Source: Christiangramia sediminis (GTDB lineage: Bacteria > Bacteroidota > Bacteroidia > Flavobacteriales > Flavobacteriaceae). Taken from it: a DNA stretch of 64,000 nucleotides. Positions 8,871 to 18,122 of the stretch are shown one piece after another. The stretch's first letter is position 1. Each line of letters opens with the position of its first letter. The stretch covers positions 248,001 through 312,000 of the forward strand of contig NZ_JAJBZG010000002.1 of the NCBI RefSeq assembly GCF_020552705.1, read 5' to 3'. Position numbers and translations under genes: made by a program. The notes under the pieces were generated by a model. The model was not told the origin of the DNA. It made no database searches and was given only the letters and a program-made list of their open reading frames with translations.

Positions 8871-10316
8871 TTACTTATTTATCAAAATTTTATACTCCCA
8901 GGCTTTAAAATTCATTTCCTGGCCCTTTGAAATTGATAGTTCAGAATCGTTCATACAATCTATAAATTCTCCTTCCATTTCTGCAGTAAAAGTCACGGGT
9001 TTGTCAGTCATATTCGCAACATAAAATAAAGTCTCTCCATTTTTTTCTCTTTTGAACAGGAGTACCTTTTCTTCTGCCGAATTCTTTACAGCAGTATATG
9101 AAGCCTTATTTTTTCCACCGTGCAATGCGACATTCGTATTCTTTAATTCTCCAAGTTTTTCAAGTAGCGGGTATACCTTTCCTTTGGTTTTTGGAATGGT
9201 ATCTTTCTCGAAGAATAATAATCTTTTATCCATGTCATATTCCTGACCGCTATAGATCAACGGCATTCCTGGGATCGTATAGCTCATCGCCAGCATAGCT
9301 TCAGAAGCATCGCCCATTCTCTCCCTTACTGTTCCGGCCCATGAATTCTCATCGTGATTGGTTACGAAATTCATCAGGAAATCATCTTTTTGAAAAGTAG
9401 TGTCGATCTTTTTCATATAATCATCCCAGTCCTTGGCAGTTTTCTTACCCTGCGCGATCTCATTCATTAAATGATGACCTTCCCAGTTATAACCCATTTC
9501 AAAGGCACTGTGAAATAGATCTTTGGGATCTTGGGCTTCTGCCAGCATAATTAATGGCTTCACTTCATTAAGCTTTTTTGCGGCCGATTCCCAGAAATCT
9601 GTTGGAACTGAATGGGCTGCATCTGCTCTAAAACCATCAATATCGTGCTCTTTTACCCAGAACAGCATTTCTTCAGTCATCTTTTCACGGAGTTCTTGGT
9701 TGTCAAAATTAAGATCTGCCACATCTGTCCAACCCCATGGTTCTCCAGTTGCGTCATTGATAGGATCTGTGATCTCCCCATCCTTTCCTTTAGTGTAATA
9801 CTCAGGATGTTCCGTGATCCATGCGTGATCCCAACCGGTATGGTTCGCCACCCAATCCAGGATCACATACATTCCATTGTCATGAGCTGTTTGTACCAGT
9901 TCATCAAAATCTTCCATATTCCCATGTTCAGGATTCACCGCGGAGTAATCTGAAATGGAATAATAACTCCCCAGATATTTTTTACGTTCTTCCGGATCTT
10001 CGATATCTTCAACATCCTGACCTCCGGTGGCTTTTCTATTTTTCATAGAAATAGGATACATCGGCATTAACCAGATCACCTTTACTCCAAGCTCCTTTAA
10101 TTGCGGAATATCTTTGGTAAAAGCATCGAAAGTTCCCTCTGGTGAATACTGGCGGATATTTGCTTCGTAGATCACGGCCGTTTCCATCATATCATCACTA
10201 ACCGGCGCAAGGCTGTCTTTTTTAGTTTCTTCAACAGAAGAATCTTCTTTGTTTGAGTCATTTTTACATGATATCAGAAAAGTGGATATCATTAAAAGCA
10301 ATGCAAGTTTTTTCAT
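8871..10316 (-). CDS. GH13 alpha-amylase-family lipoprotein
   Basis: A 481-residue glycoside hydrolase family 13 enzyme with a lipoprotein signal (lipobox FLISC, Cys17) and an acidic Ser/Asp/Glu linker. The four GH13 regions are visible: DWVANH (about 154-159), GFRADAAH with nucleophile Asp232, LAEAQ with acid Glu260, and TNHDE at 319-323. It probably cleaves alpha-1,4-glucans at the cell envelope. It is the last gene of the minus-strand maltodextrin cluster, 30 bases after the SusA-like gene and just before a terminator. The precise specificity (amylase, alpha-glucosidase or maltogenic) cannot be fixed by eye. Confidence 0.9.
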   Translation of the reverse strand: MKKLALLLMISTFLISCKNDSNKEDSSVEETKKDSLAPVSDDMMETAVIYEANIRQYSPEGTFDAFTKDIPQLKELGVKVIWLMPMYPISMKNRKATGGQDVEDIEDPEERKKYLGSYYSISDYSAVNPEHGNMEDFDELVQTAHDNGMYVILDWVANHTGWDHAWITEHPEYYTKGKDGEITDPINDATGEPWGWTDVADLNFDNQELREKMTEEMLFWVKEHDIDGFRADAAHSVPTDFWESAAKKLNEVKPLIMLAEAQDPKDLFHSAFEMGYNWEGHHLMNEIAQGKKTAKDWDDYMKKIDTTFQKDDFLMNFVTNHDENSWAGTVRERMGDASEAMLAMSYTIPGMPLIYSGQEYDMDKRLLFFEKDTIPKTKGKVYPLLEKLGELKNTNVALHGGKNKASYTAVKNSAEEKVLLFKREKNGETLFYVANMTDKPVTFTAEMEGEFIDCMNDSELSISKGQEMNFKAWEYKILINK

Positions 10317-10346
10317 TAAAAATTGTTTTGAATATTAATTAAGTTT

Positions 10347-12206
10347 CTAGTTTAGTTTAGTTGTAAAGAAATAAGCTCCTCTTTCTGAAAGCGTGAGTGT
10401 GTTACCCCACTGAATTTTTTCTCCTGATATCAAATTTTTCTTAGATGAACCCTGAAGCCCTAATTCCTGAAATCTTTCCAGATCCAGTTCTATTGTCTCA
10501 TCATTTTTATTTAAGATCAATACTACTTTTTCCTTTTCTGAAATTCGGGATATCAGGTAAACTTCATTTTCCGGAGCGAAATGAATGGTCTTTCCGTTTT
10601 GGATCGCCTCACTATCTTTACGATAGTTAAGTATCGTTTTCAGAAAAGACTGCATATCTTTTTGCTCTTCCGTAAGTCCTTCACCGGTAAAGGCATTCGC
10701 TTCGCTATCTTCCCAGCCGCCAGGAAATTCAGTCCTTATCAATCCATGGTCACCAGGATTCTCGGTATCATCCATCAGGATTTCCGTACCATAATAAATT
10801 TGCGGAATTCTGGGAAGCACCAGTAAATAACTCAATGCCATTTTGGTATTGGGAATATCCTCTCTGAGCTGCGTATAAATTCTGCTCATATCATGATTAT
10901 CCGGAAAGATCATAATATTTTCGGGAGAAGCGTATGCGAAATCATTGGAAAGACCCGCATATAATTTATGCAGTCCTTTTTCCCAGCCGGAATCTTCATT
11001 TAAACCTTCAACAATTTTAGACTGCATGGCAAAATCCATGGTACTTTTAAGGTTGGAATCATAGCCATTATCAACACCATCCTGCCAGTATCTTATAAGT
11101 AAGGGATTATTACTCCATTCTTCACCTACTATATTAAAATTTGGATACTCGCTCATGATCGCGCCGGCCCAATTGCTCATAAATTCTTTATCGGGATAAG
11201 GATAAGTATCCTGACGAATTCCACCCAAACCAAGAGTTTCGATCCACCAAATACTATTCTGAATAAGATATTTCGCCATAAAAGGATTACGCTGATTAAG
11301 ATCTGGCATCGTGTCTACAAACCAGCCATCGTTCATTTGTTTTTTATCGAATTCTGAAGCATATAGATCCTGATTGGTAGTTCTCTTGTGATTTGAATAA
11401 ATAATCTTTTCACCATTTTCATATAGTTCCTGATAATTTATCCAGTCACTAAAAGGAAGATCATCCATCCACCAGTGTTCTACACCCGCGTGGTTAGCTA
11501 TTTGATCCATGATCAGTTTAATTCCTCTTTTTTCGGCTTTATCAGCTAGTTCTTTATATTCTTCTAATGTTCCAAAGCGTGGATCAACTCTATAGAAGTC
11601 GGTCATAGCATACCCATGGTAAGAACCAGATTTCATGTCATTGATCAATAAAGGAGAAGACCATAAGGCCGTAAAACCCATTTTATCTATATAATCCAGA
11701 TGATCTATAATTCCGCGAATATCGCCACCATGACGAGCATAGTCATCACTTCGGTCTATAGTTTTCTCATTAAGGCTTTTATCTGTATCGTTTGAAGTAT
11801 CGCCATTGGCAAAACGGTCTGGAGTGATAAGATATATAGCATCTGTATTATCAAAACCTATATAATCTTCAGCAGGTTTTGTACGCGCTTTTAATTCATA
11901 CTCATAAGTTTCAGCAGAACCATCAGGCATTTTAAAAGTTAGATCAAAAGTTCCGGGTCTGGCTTCATTTGAAATATTTAAGTCTAAGAACAGGTAATTA
12001 GGACTATCAGCCTGGTTCACTTTCTTTATAGTTACTCCACTATAATCCAGAGAAGGTGTTGCTTTTCCTATATTTTCACCATAGACCATTAACTGAAGAC
12101 TGGATCCTTCAAATCCCACCCACCAGTTAGGTGGCTCCACTCGTTCTATTTGAGAAAATGCATTTAAACTAAGCAGTGATATTAAAAAGTAAAAGATTGG
12201 TTTCAT
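10347..12206 (-). CDS. SusA-like periplasmic GH13 (neopullulanase/cyclomaltodextrinase type)
   Basis: A 619-residue protein with a Sec signal peptide ending around residue 18 (LNAFSQ), an N-terminal Ig-like domain (about 20-110) of the cyclomaltodextrinase N-terminal type, the GH13 barrel (about 115-530) and a C-terminal beta domain. Catalytic regions are MDQIANH (233-239), GGIRQDTY with nucleophile Asp333, NIVGEEW with acid near Glu362, and a later FPDNHD. This is the layout of Bacteroides SusA, which breaks imported malto-oligosaccharides in the periplasm. It is separated from the phosphorylase gene by a terminator hairpin at 12222-12256, so expression may be partly independent. Confidence 0.9.
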   Translation of the reverse strand: MKPIFYFLISLLSLNAFSQIERVEPPNWWVGFEGSSLQLMVYGENIGKATPSLDYSGVTIKKVNQADSPNYLFLDLNISNEARPGTFDLTFKMPDGSAETYEYELKARTKPAEDYIGFDNTDAIYLITPDRFANGDTSNDTDKSLNEKTIDRSDDYARHGGDIRGIIDHLDYIDKMGFTALWSSPLLINDMKSGSYHGYAMTDFYRVDPRFGTLEEYKELADKAEKRGIKLIMDQIANHAGVEHWWMDDLPFSDWINYQELYENGEKIIYSNHKRTTNQDLYASEFDKKQMNDGWFVDTMPDLNQRNPFMAKYLIQNSIWWIETLGLGGIRQDTYPYPDKEFMSNWAGAIMSEYPNFNIVGEEWSNNPLLIRYWQDGVDNGYDSNLKSTMDFAMQSKIVEGLNEDSGWEKGLHKLYAGLSNDFAYASPENIMIFPDNHDMSRIYTQLREDIPNTKMALSYLLVLPRIPQIYYGTEILMDDTENPGDHGLIRTEFPGGWEDSEANAFTGEGLTEEQKDMQSFLKTILNYRKDSEAIQNGKTIHFAPENEVYLISRISEKEKVVLILNKNDETIELDLERFQELGLQGSSKKNLISGEKIQWGNTLTLSERGAYFFTTKLN

Positions 12207-12221
12207 AAGGGGGGAGTTGCA

Positions 12222-12256
12222 TAAAAAAGGCTTTCTGAAAAAAATCAGAAAGCCTC
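12222..12256 (-). terminator. Terminator or attenuator between maltose phosphorylase and the SusA-like gene
   Basis: An 11-bp perfect stem (AGGCTTTCTGA / TCAGAAAGCCT) with a 6-base loop is followed on the minus strand by six T. It sits 8 bases after the phosphorylase stop codon and 16 bases before the next ATG, with no obvious new promoter, so read-through probably sets the level of the two downstream GH13 genes. Confidence 0.85.
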
Positions 12257-12263
12257 TAATTAT

Positions 12264-14570
12264 TTAAACACTTACAGGTGTATTGGGTAAAACTTCAAGG
12301 GATTTGCCATTCACCAGGATATCGAGTGAATCGTTTCCTTCAAGGGAGAACTCGGTTTTTTCTACAGATACCTGCACCTTTAAAATTCTATCCCTAAAAT
12401 TCACTTTAAAAGAGTAAGCTTTCCATTGTTCCGGGATCTGAGGTTTGAATGATAATTGATTATTTTCCACTCTCATTCCACCAAAACCTTCTACAATACT
12501 CATCCAGGTCCCAGCCATACTTGTAATATGGCAACCTTCTTCTACCTCTTTATTATAATCATCAAGATCCAGTCTTGAAGTTCTTACATAGAACTCATAA
12601 GCTTGCTCCATCCTACCCAGCAATGCCGCCTGAATACTGTGAACACAAGGAGAAAGTGAGGATTCATGAACCGTTAAAGGCTCGTAGAAATCAAAATGTT
12701 TTTCCAGATTTTCTTTACTAAAGTGATCTTCAAAGAAATAGAACCCCTGTAGCACATCGGCCTGCTTAATATAGCATGATCTTAAAATCCTGTCCCAGCT
12801 CCATTTTTGATTAATAGGTCGTTGTTTCTTATCCAGGTCTGAAACCGGAATAATTTCTTTATCGAGAAAACCATCCTGCTGAAGGTATACCCCATGTTCT
12901 TCTGAATACGGAAAGTACATTTCTTCAGCTACTTCCTTCCATTTAGATAATTCTCCTTCATTCAATGAAGTGAGTCCCATCACCCGCAGGTAGTCTTCCT
13001 GATATCCATCTTTCACCTTATCTATCATTTCCAGACAGTACTCGATACACCATTTTGCGATATAATTAGTGTACCAGTTATTATGGACATTATTTTCATA
13101 TTCATTAGGTCCGGTCACGCCCAGGATAACGTATTTATTCTTTTTCTTACTGAAGTTGGCCCGCTGATGCCAGAACCTGGCAATAGCGATCATCACTTCC
13201 AGCCCTTTTTCAGGAATATAACTGAAATCGCCCGTAAAACGAACATAGTTATAAATTGCAAAAACCATCGCTCCGTTACGGTGAATCTCTTCAAAAGTGA
13301 TCTCCCATTCGTTATGGCTTTCTTCACCATTCATAGTAACCATAGGGTATAAAGCAGCTCCATTTGAAAATCCAAGCTTACTGGCATTTTGCTGGGCTTT
13401 CTCTAAGTGATTATAACGGTAGGAAAGAAGTTTTCTGGCTACTTTTTGATCTTTAGTAGCCATATAAAAAGGAATACAATAAGCCTCAGTATCCCAGTAT
13501 GTACTACCGCCATATTTTTCCCCGGTAAATCCTTTGGGTCCAATATTCAACCTTTCATCTTTTCCTAAATAGGTCTGGTTAAGCTGAAAAATATTGAACC
13601 GAATTCCCTGCTGTGCTTTTACATCTCCGGAAATTGTAATATCTGCCATTTCCCAGATCGCGGCCCAGGCTTCTTTTTGTTCCTTTTTAAGTTGATCAAA
13701 ACCTTTATCTACTGCTTTATTCAATACCGAAGAAGATGCAGAAATTAGATCTGCTCTATTATGGTTCATATCGGTTACATAACCGGCATATTTTATAATT
13801 GCAGCTGTTTCAGCTTTTTTAGTATCTATTGAATAGGAGAAAGAAACCCTGTCTTCTCCGGTTATTCCTTCCTGAGATTGTGTTTCCTTTTTTCCATTCA
13901 GAAAAATTTCAGACTGCATATAGGTGCCAACATGAAATTCGGTTTTCAGCGTTTTAGAAACTATAAAAGCTCGGTCTTCTTTAGTTTTAACCTCCAGGGT
14001 CTCCCAGAAACGTTCTTCCCAGTTCGCATCGGTATTGGTGATACTTCCGTCTAAATAGGGATCAAAACGAACAGTCGCATCCATATTTACGGGTCTAACT
14101 TCAAACTTTATCGCTCCCAGCTCATCATTAACTATAGAAAGGAAACGAACTGCTTTTACTTCAACCTCAACCCCATTAGGCAGGGTAGCTTCAAAAGATC
14201 TGGCCAGAAAACCTTCTTTCATATTTAATTCCCTGCGGAAATTCTTTACTTTTTCGCAGGTATTAAGATCCAGAGCTTCATCATTCACAAAAACATTAAT
14301 CCCAATCCAGTTTGGAGCATTCAATACTTTGGCGAAATATTCAGGATAACCGTTCTTCCACCAGCCAACTTTTGTTTTATCTGGATAATATACTCCTCCA
14401 ATATAGCTTCCCTGAAAACTAGGTCCTGAATATTGTTCTTCAAAATTAGCACGCTGGCCCATGGCGCCGTTGCCGATACTTAACAAACTTTCTGAAGATT
14501 TTACTCTTCCCGGGTCAAACTCTTCTTCTATGATAGACCACTCATCAGGTTTTATATAATCTTGATTCAT
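12264..14570 (-). CDS. GH65 disaccharide phosphorylase, probably maltose phosphorylase
   Basis: A 768-residue GH65 enzyme: an N-terminal beta-sandwich (about 1-280), a linker, an (alpha/alpha)6 barrel and a short C-terminal beta domain. The catalytic motif VTGPNEYENNVHNNWYTNYI carries the general acid Glu490, and the substrate motif SHNEWE is at about 418-423. GH65 enzymes split maltose, trehalose or kojibiose with phosphate to beta-glucose 1-phosphate and glucose. The neighbouring beta-phosphoglucomutase, which overlaps it by one base, converts that product to glucose 6-phosphate. The starch-locus context makes maltose the likely substrate. No signal peptide, so it acts in the cytoplasm. Confidence 0.92.
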   Translation of the reverse strand: MNQDYIKPDEWSIIEEEFDPGRVKSSESLLSIGNGAMGQRANFEEQYSGPSFQGSYIGGVYYPDKTKVGWWKNGYPEYFAKVLNAPNWIGINVFVNDEALDLNTCEKVKNFRRELNMKEGFLARSFEATLPNGVEVEVKAVRFLSIVNDELGAIKFEVRPVNMDATVRFDPYLDGSITNTDANWEERFWETLEVKTKEDRAFIVSKTLKTEFHVGTYMQSEIFLNGKKETQSQEGITGEDRVSFSYSIDTKKAETAAIIKYAGYVTDMNHNRADLISASSSVLNKAVDKGFDQLKKEQKEAWAAIWEMADITISGDVKAQQGIRFNIFQLNQTYLGKDERLNIGPKGFTGEKYGGSTYWDTEAYCIPFYMATKDQKVARKLLSYRYNHLEKAQQNASKLGFSNGAALYPMVTMNGEESHNEWEITFEEIHRNGAMVFAIYNYVRFTGDFSYIPEKGLEVMIAIARFWHQRANFSKKKNKYVILGVTGPNEYENNVHNNWYTNYIAKWCIEYCLEMIDKVKDGYQEDYLRVMGLTSLNEGELSKWKEVAEEMYFPYSEEHGVYLQQDGFLDKEIIPVSDLDKKQRPINQKWSWDRILRSCYIKQADVLQGFYFFEDHFSKENLEKHFDFYEPLTVHESSLSPCVHSIQAALLGRMEQAYEFYVRTSRLDLDDYNKEVEEGCHITSMAGTWMSIVEGFGGMRVENNQLSFKPQIPEQWKAYSFKVNFRDRILKVQVSVEKTEFSLEGNDSLDILVNGKSLEVLPNTPVSV

Positions 14571-15235
14571 TACTTCTCGTTTCTCAATAATTTTTCAATA
14601 AATTCTATTTCAATCTCTGTGAAATCTGTGAAAACATAATCTGCTTCCTGCAGTACTTTTTTATCACCGATTCCCACACTTATCATTTTACCAATATTTG
14701 CAGCCTGAACTCCGGCAACCGAATCTTCAAATACCACGCAATTCTCTGGTTTTGTATTCAATTTTTCAGCCGCGATCAAAAACACTTCCGGATCTGGCTT
14801 TGCCTTACTAACATCTGTACCATCAACGATTGCATCGAATTTATCGTCCAGATCAATTTTTTTTAGAATGGTTCGGGCATTCTTACTAGCCGACCCAAGC
14901 GCAAATGGAATATCATTCTCCTTAAGATAATCCAAAACTTTTGGCACCCCCGGAAGAATTTCAGCATTGTCCATTTCATCTACATAAGATAGGTAATTTT
15001 CATTTTTAAGAGCCATTTGCCGGTTGAATTCCTTTTCAGAAAGTTTCATATCACCCCATTTCAGGATCTTTTTTAAGGATTCTACCCGGCTTACTCCTTT
15101 TAATTGCTCATTCTGTTCTTCGGTAAAATCGAATCCAAGATCATTCGCCAGTTTTCTCCAGGCCAAAAAATGAAATTTGGCCGTATCTACTATCACGCCA
15201 TCCAGATCGAATATGAATGCTTTATGATTGCTCAT
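14570..15235 (-). CDS. pgmB: Beta-phosphoglucomutase
   Basis: A 221-residue HAD-superfamily enzyme. The nucleophile motif is FIFDLDGVIVDTA (residues 7-19, Asp10 and Asp12), followed by an alpha-helical cap, the second motif GSAS (around 118), the conserved DGTDVSKAKPDPEVFL with motif III lysine, and motif IV VFEDSVAGVQAA. It converts beta-glucose 1-phosphate to glucose 6-phosphate. The start overlaps the end of the MFS gene by 14 bases and its stop shares a base with the phosphorylase start, so importer, mutase and phosphorylase are made as a unit. Confidence 0.95.
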   Translation of the reverse strand: MSNHKAFIFDLDGVIVDTAKFHFLAWRKLANDLGFDFTEEQNEQLKGVSRVESLKKILKWGDMKLSEKEFNRQMALKNENYLSYVDEMDNAEILPGVPKVLDYLKENDIPFALGSASKNARTILKKIDLDDKFDAIVDGTDVSKAKPDPEVFLIAAEKLNTKPENCVVFEDSVAGVQAANIGKMISVGIGDKKVLQEADYVFTDFTEIEIEFIEKLLRNEK

Positions 15236-16742
15236 CTATATTTATTCTTTTATTTGTTTGAACTCTTAAAGTTAAAAGTCCTGATAAGATCATGGAACAA
15301 CCTCCTACCATCAAAGCATAGATAGGTTCTCCATTGAATAATTCCTTTACAAGGAAACCAAGAATTGTTGCCGCTACAATTTGCGGGATAACAATAAAGA
15401 AGTTAAAAACTCCCATATAATATCCCATTTTAGAGGAAGGCAACGCACCTGAAAGCATTGCATAAGGAATAGATAGTATACTGGCCCAGGCCACCCCTAC
15501 TCCAACCATTGCTAACAACAGTCCCACTTTATCTCCCAGAAAATAAACTGAAATCAATCCTAATCCTCCCATGCAAAGAGCAAGAAGGTGAGTTATCTTA
15601 TTACTGGTTCTTCGGGCCAATACGGGTAATAAAAATGCCACGGCCGCTGCAACTCCATTATATACGGTAAACATAACTGTAACCCAGTCTGCGGCATCAT
15701 TATATAATTCTGAAGTGGTATCATTGGTTCCAAAAACATGTCCTGTTACTGCCGGAGTTGTATAGATCCACATAGAAAATAATGCGAACCAGGAAAAGAA
15801 TTGCACCCAGGCTAATTGTTTCATTGCAGGTGGCATATTCAGCATATCGGTGATAATTATTGTAAACCCGTTACGCACCTGTTTTTTCCGTAAAGTAGAA
15901 ACGAGCATAAATAAAACCCCGGCAATGATAAGACCTACAAACAGTATATATAACTCTTTAGTAAGCCCGTTCTGAAAAATAAGGAATGAAACGACCGCTC
16001 CAATCGAGGCCATTATTGCTCCGGCAATAAACTGATTGCGAATATTCTTTGTTTTATCTACAACTTCAACGCGCGCAGGCTTATCTTTAAGTTTTTCCTT
16101 TTCAAAAGCTTCAAGTTGTTCCGGAGTATATTCCTTAGATTTAATAACGGTCCACATAACTGCAAGAAAGAATACTACTCCCCCCACATAGAAGGACCAT
16201 TTCACCGAATCTGGAATAATACCTTCAGGAGCTGTGTTGCTTATTCCAAACCAATTCGTGAACATATAAGGAAGCAGCGAACCTACCACTGCACCTATTC
16301 CAATGAAAAAACTCTGCATGGCAAACCCAAGGGTTCTTTGCCTATCTGGCAGGTTGTCCCCAACAAAGGCCCGGAACGGTTCCATGGAAATATTGATAGA
16401 TGCATCCATCATCCATAAAGTTCCGGCGGCAACCCACAGCGTTGGTGAATTTGGCATTATAAAAAGTGCTATGGAAGAAAGGATCGCTCCTATAAGGAAA
16501 TAAGGTCTTCTTCTGCCTAATCGTGTCCAGGTGCGGTCACTAAAATAACCTATAATTGGCTGAACAACGAGTCCGGTAACCGGTGCGGCAATCCAAAGAA
16601 TAGGAATATCCTCCACATTTGCTCCAAGAGTTTCAAAAATTCTTGAAGTGTTGGCATTTTGTAAGGCAAAACCAAACTGAATTCCCAGAAATCCGAAACT
16701 CATGTTCCAAATCTCCCAAAAGCTTAAGGTACGTTTCCGCAT
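15222..16742 (-). CDS. MFS sugar transporter (maltose/maltodextrin importer, GPH/SLC45-like)
   Basis: About 506 residues with 12 predicted membrane helices. The N-terminal RKRTLSFWEIWNMSFGFLGIQFGF and the IIGYFSDRTWTRLGRRRPYFLIGA loop resemble the sucrose/maltose transporters of the SLC45 type. I chose the Met at 16742 rather than an in-frame start at 16772: the ten extra residues (MLVVIIKIYD) are not part of the family N-terminus. It heads the operon with pgmB and GH65 and should bring maltose or short maltodextrins over the inner membrane for phosphorolysis. Substrate is inferred from context. Confidence 0.88.
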   Translation of the reverse strand: MRKRTLSFWEIWNMSFGFLGIQFGFALQNANTSRIFETLGANVEDIPILWIAAPVTGLVVQPIIGYFSDRTWTRLGRRRPYFLIGAILSSIALFIMPNSPTLWVAAGTLWMMDASINISMEPFRAFVGDNLPDRQRTLGFAMQSFFIGIGAVVGSLLPYMFTNWFGISNTAPEGIIPDSVKWSFYVGGVVFFLAVMWTVIKSKEYTPEQLEAFEKEKLKDKPARVEVVDKTKNIRNQFIAGAIMASIGAVVSFLIFQNGLTKELYILFVGLIIAGVLFMLVSTLRKKQVRNGFTIIITDMLNMPPAMKQLAWVQFFSWFALFSMWIYTTPAVTGHVFGTNDTTSELYNDAADWVTVMFTVYNGVAAAVAFLLPVLARRTSNKITHLLALCMGGLGLISVYFLGDKVGLLLAMVGVGVAWASILSIPYAMLSGALPSSKMGYYMGVFNFFIVIPQIVAATILGFLVKELFNGEPIYALMVGGCSMILSGLLTLRVQTNKRINIDEQS

Positions 16743-16839
16743 ATCGTAAATTTTAATTATCACGACAAGCACTAAGACTTATCAAAACTTAATACAGGTA
16801 GGAAGTAAAAATATAAGTTCTGATAAATTTCAACTAGGG

Positions 16840-16847
16840 CAAATATA
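16840..16847 (-). promoter_or_regulatory. Putative -7 box for the MFS-pgmB-GH65 operon
   Basis: The minus strand reads TAtaTTTG, matching TAnnTTTG. The implied transcript has a leader of about 90 bases. A short palindrome, AAAGCGaaCGCTTT at 16858-16871, lies 10 bases upstream of it, where a repressor site would fit. Confidence 0.45.
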
Positions 16848-16869
16848 AATATTTTTTAAAGCGAACGCT

Positions 16870-17898
16870 TTATTTCTTTGATTTTGTTGAATTTCGGGTC
16901 ACAAGTTCAGTTTCCACAATGATGGTTTTGTAGTAATCATTCTCAGTCGGTGTACGTTCCAGTTTCTCAATTAATAGGCGGGCAGATTCTTCTCCCATTC
17001 TAGTCCCATGCTGACTTACGGTGGTTAAACTTGGAATAAATCTTTTGGAAAGTTCTCCATCTGTAAAACCGATTACCGAAACATCATCAGGCACTTTTTT
17101 ACCTTGCTCCTGAATTGTTTTGATCGCAGAAATGGCAAAATGTTCATTTACTGCAAAGACCCCATCCACTTTTTTGTTTTTCAGAAATTCTTCAATTTCG
17201 ACTTCACTGTTTTCTATCTGCTCGATCTTTAAGATAAGATCTTCATTTATTTCAATATTATTTTCAACCAGAGCCTGTTTATAGCCATGGGTGCGTAATT
17301 TACCTACACTCACATAATCTACTGTAGATATTAAGGCAATATTTTTGCATCCGCAATCCACTAAATATTGAACCGCCTTTTTCCCTCCATTTACATCATC
17401 TATAATTACCTTATCGCAGGCAATCTCGTCCACTACTCTATCAAATAAGACTAATGGCATCCCCTGGTTAATTGCTTCCACAAGGTGATGATAATCTGCT
17501 TTTTGCATGGTCTCTTTGGCGAGAGAAAGGATAAAACCATCTGTACTACCATTGGCAAGCATCTCCATATTCAGGACTTCCTTGTCAAAAGAATTATCTG
17601 AAAGGCACACAAATACGTTATACCCCATTTCATTGGCGACTTTTTCTACTCCGCTTATAACGGTAGTAAAAAAATGATGCACAATTTCCGGAATGATGAT
17701 CCCTATAGTCTTGGTTTTTCGGTTCTTAAGACTAAGAGCTATATTATTGGGTTTGTAATTATAATGTTTGGCAAAAGCTTTAATTTTTTCCCGGGTTTCT
17801 TCACCAATTTCGGGACTATCGCGCAGAGCTTTGGAAACCGTAGAAATGGATACATCTAATTCTTTCGCAATATTCTTTAGGGTGAGTTTCGGCTTCAT
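16870..17898 (-). CDS. LacI-family transcriptional regulator of the maltodextrin locus
   Basis: A 342-residue LacI/GalR protein. The DNA-binding helix-turn-helix is at residues 3-27 (LTLKNIAKELDVSISTVSKALRD), with hinge helix NNIALSLKNRKTKTIGI and a periplasmic-binding-protein-like sensor domain after residue 60 (IIPEIVHHFF, VDGVFAVNEHFAISAIK). It lies between the two halves of the starch locus, divergent from susC. The perfect palindrome CGAAAACGTTTTCG in the 224-base gap is its likely operator. Effector is probably maltose or another breakdown product; whether it represses or activates cannot be told. Confidence 0.92.
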   Translation of the reverse strand: MKPKLTLKNIAKELDVSISTVSKALRDSPEIGEETREKIKAFAKHYNYKPNNIALSLKNRKTKTIGIIIPEIVHHFFTTVISGVEKVANEMGYNVFVCLSDNSFDKEVLNMEMLANGSTDGFILSLAKETMQKADYHHLVEAINQGMPLVLFDRVVDEIACDKVIIDDVNGGKKAVQYLVDCGCKNIALISTVDYVSVGKLRTHGYKQALVENNIEINEDLILKIEQIENSEVEIEEFLKNKKVDGVFAVNEHFAISAIKTIQEQGKKVPDDVSVIGFTDGELSKRFIPSLTTVSQHGTRMGEESARLLIEKLERTPTENDYYKTIIVETELVTRNSTKSKK

Positions 17899-17945
17899 TT
17901 AGATTCAATATTCTCTATTAGAGTAGGGTTAAATTTTCATTTCAA

Positions 17946-17953
17946 CAAATCTA
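17946..17953 (-). promoter_or_regulatory. Putative -7 promoter box of lacI
   Basis: The minus strand reads TAgaTTTG, an exact TAnnTTTG match, 48 bases upstream of the lacI ATG. The operator palindrome lies about 46 bases further upstream. Confidence 0.5.
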
Positions 17954-17998
17954 GCATATTTAAATTATGAAGTCCTTAAGAAAAAAAAGTTTTCAACA

Positions 17999-18012
17999 CG
18001 AAAACGTTTTCG
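17999..18012. promoter_or_regulatory. Perfect LacI-type operator palindrome between lacI and susC
   Basis: CGAAAACGTTTTCG is a 14-bp perfect palindrome with the central CG typical of LacI-family operators. It lies 101 bases upstream of the lacI start and 110 bases upstream of the susC start. A 13/14 copy is found before pfkA. Confidence 0.8.
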
Positions 18013-18122
18013 TCGCAGCAATAACGGCCATTCCCCGATTATTGCCTCAGAATTTACATACATTTAACCTCAGGAAGTGAAAATATAAGGTTTAATTTTT
18101 ATTAAAAACCAATAGAAAATTT

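Noticed and set aside
16743-16772. Ten-residue N-terminal extension of the MFS transporter
   Set aside because: The extra residues are hydrophobic and not part of the family N-terminus; the next Met fits better.
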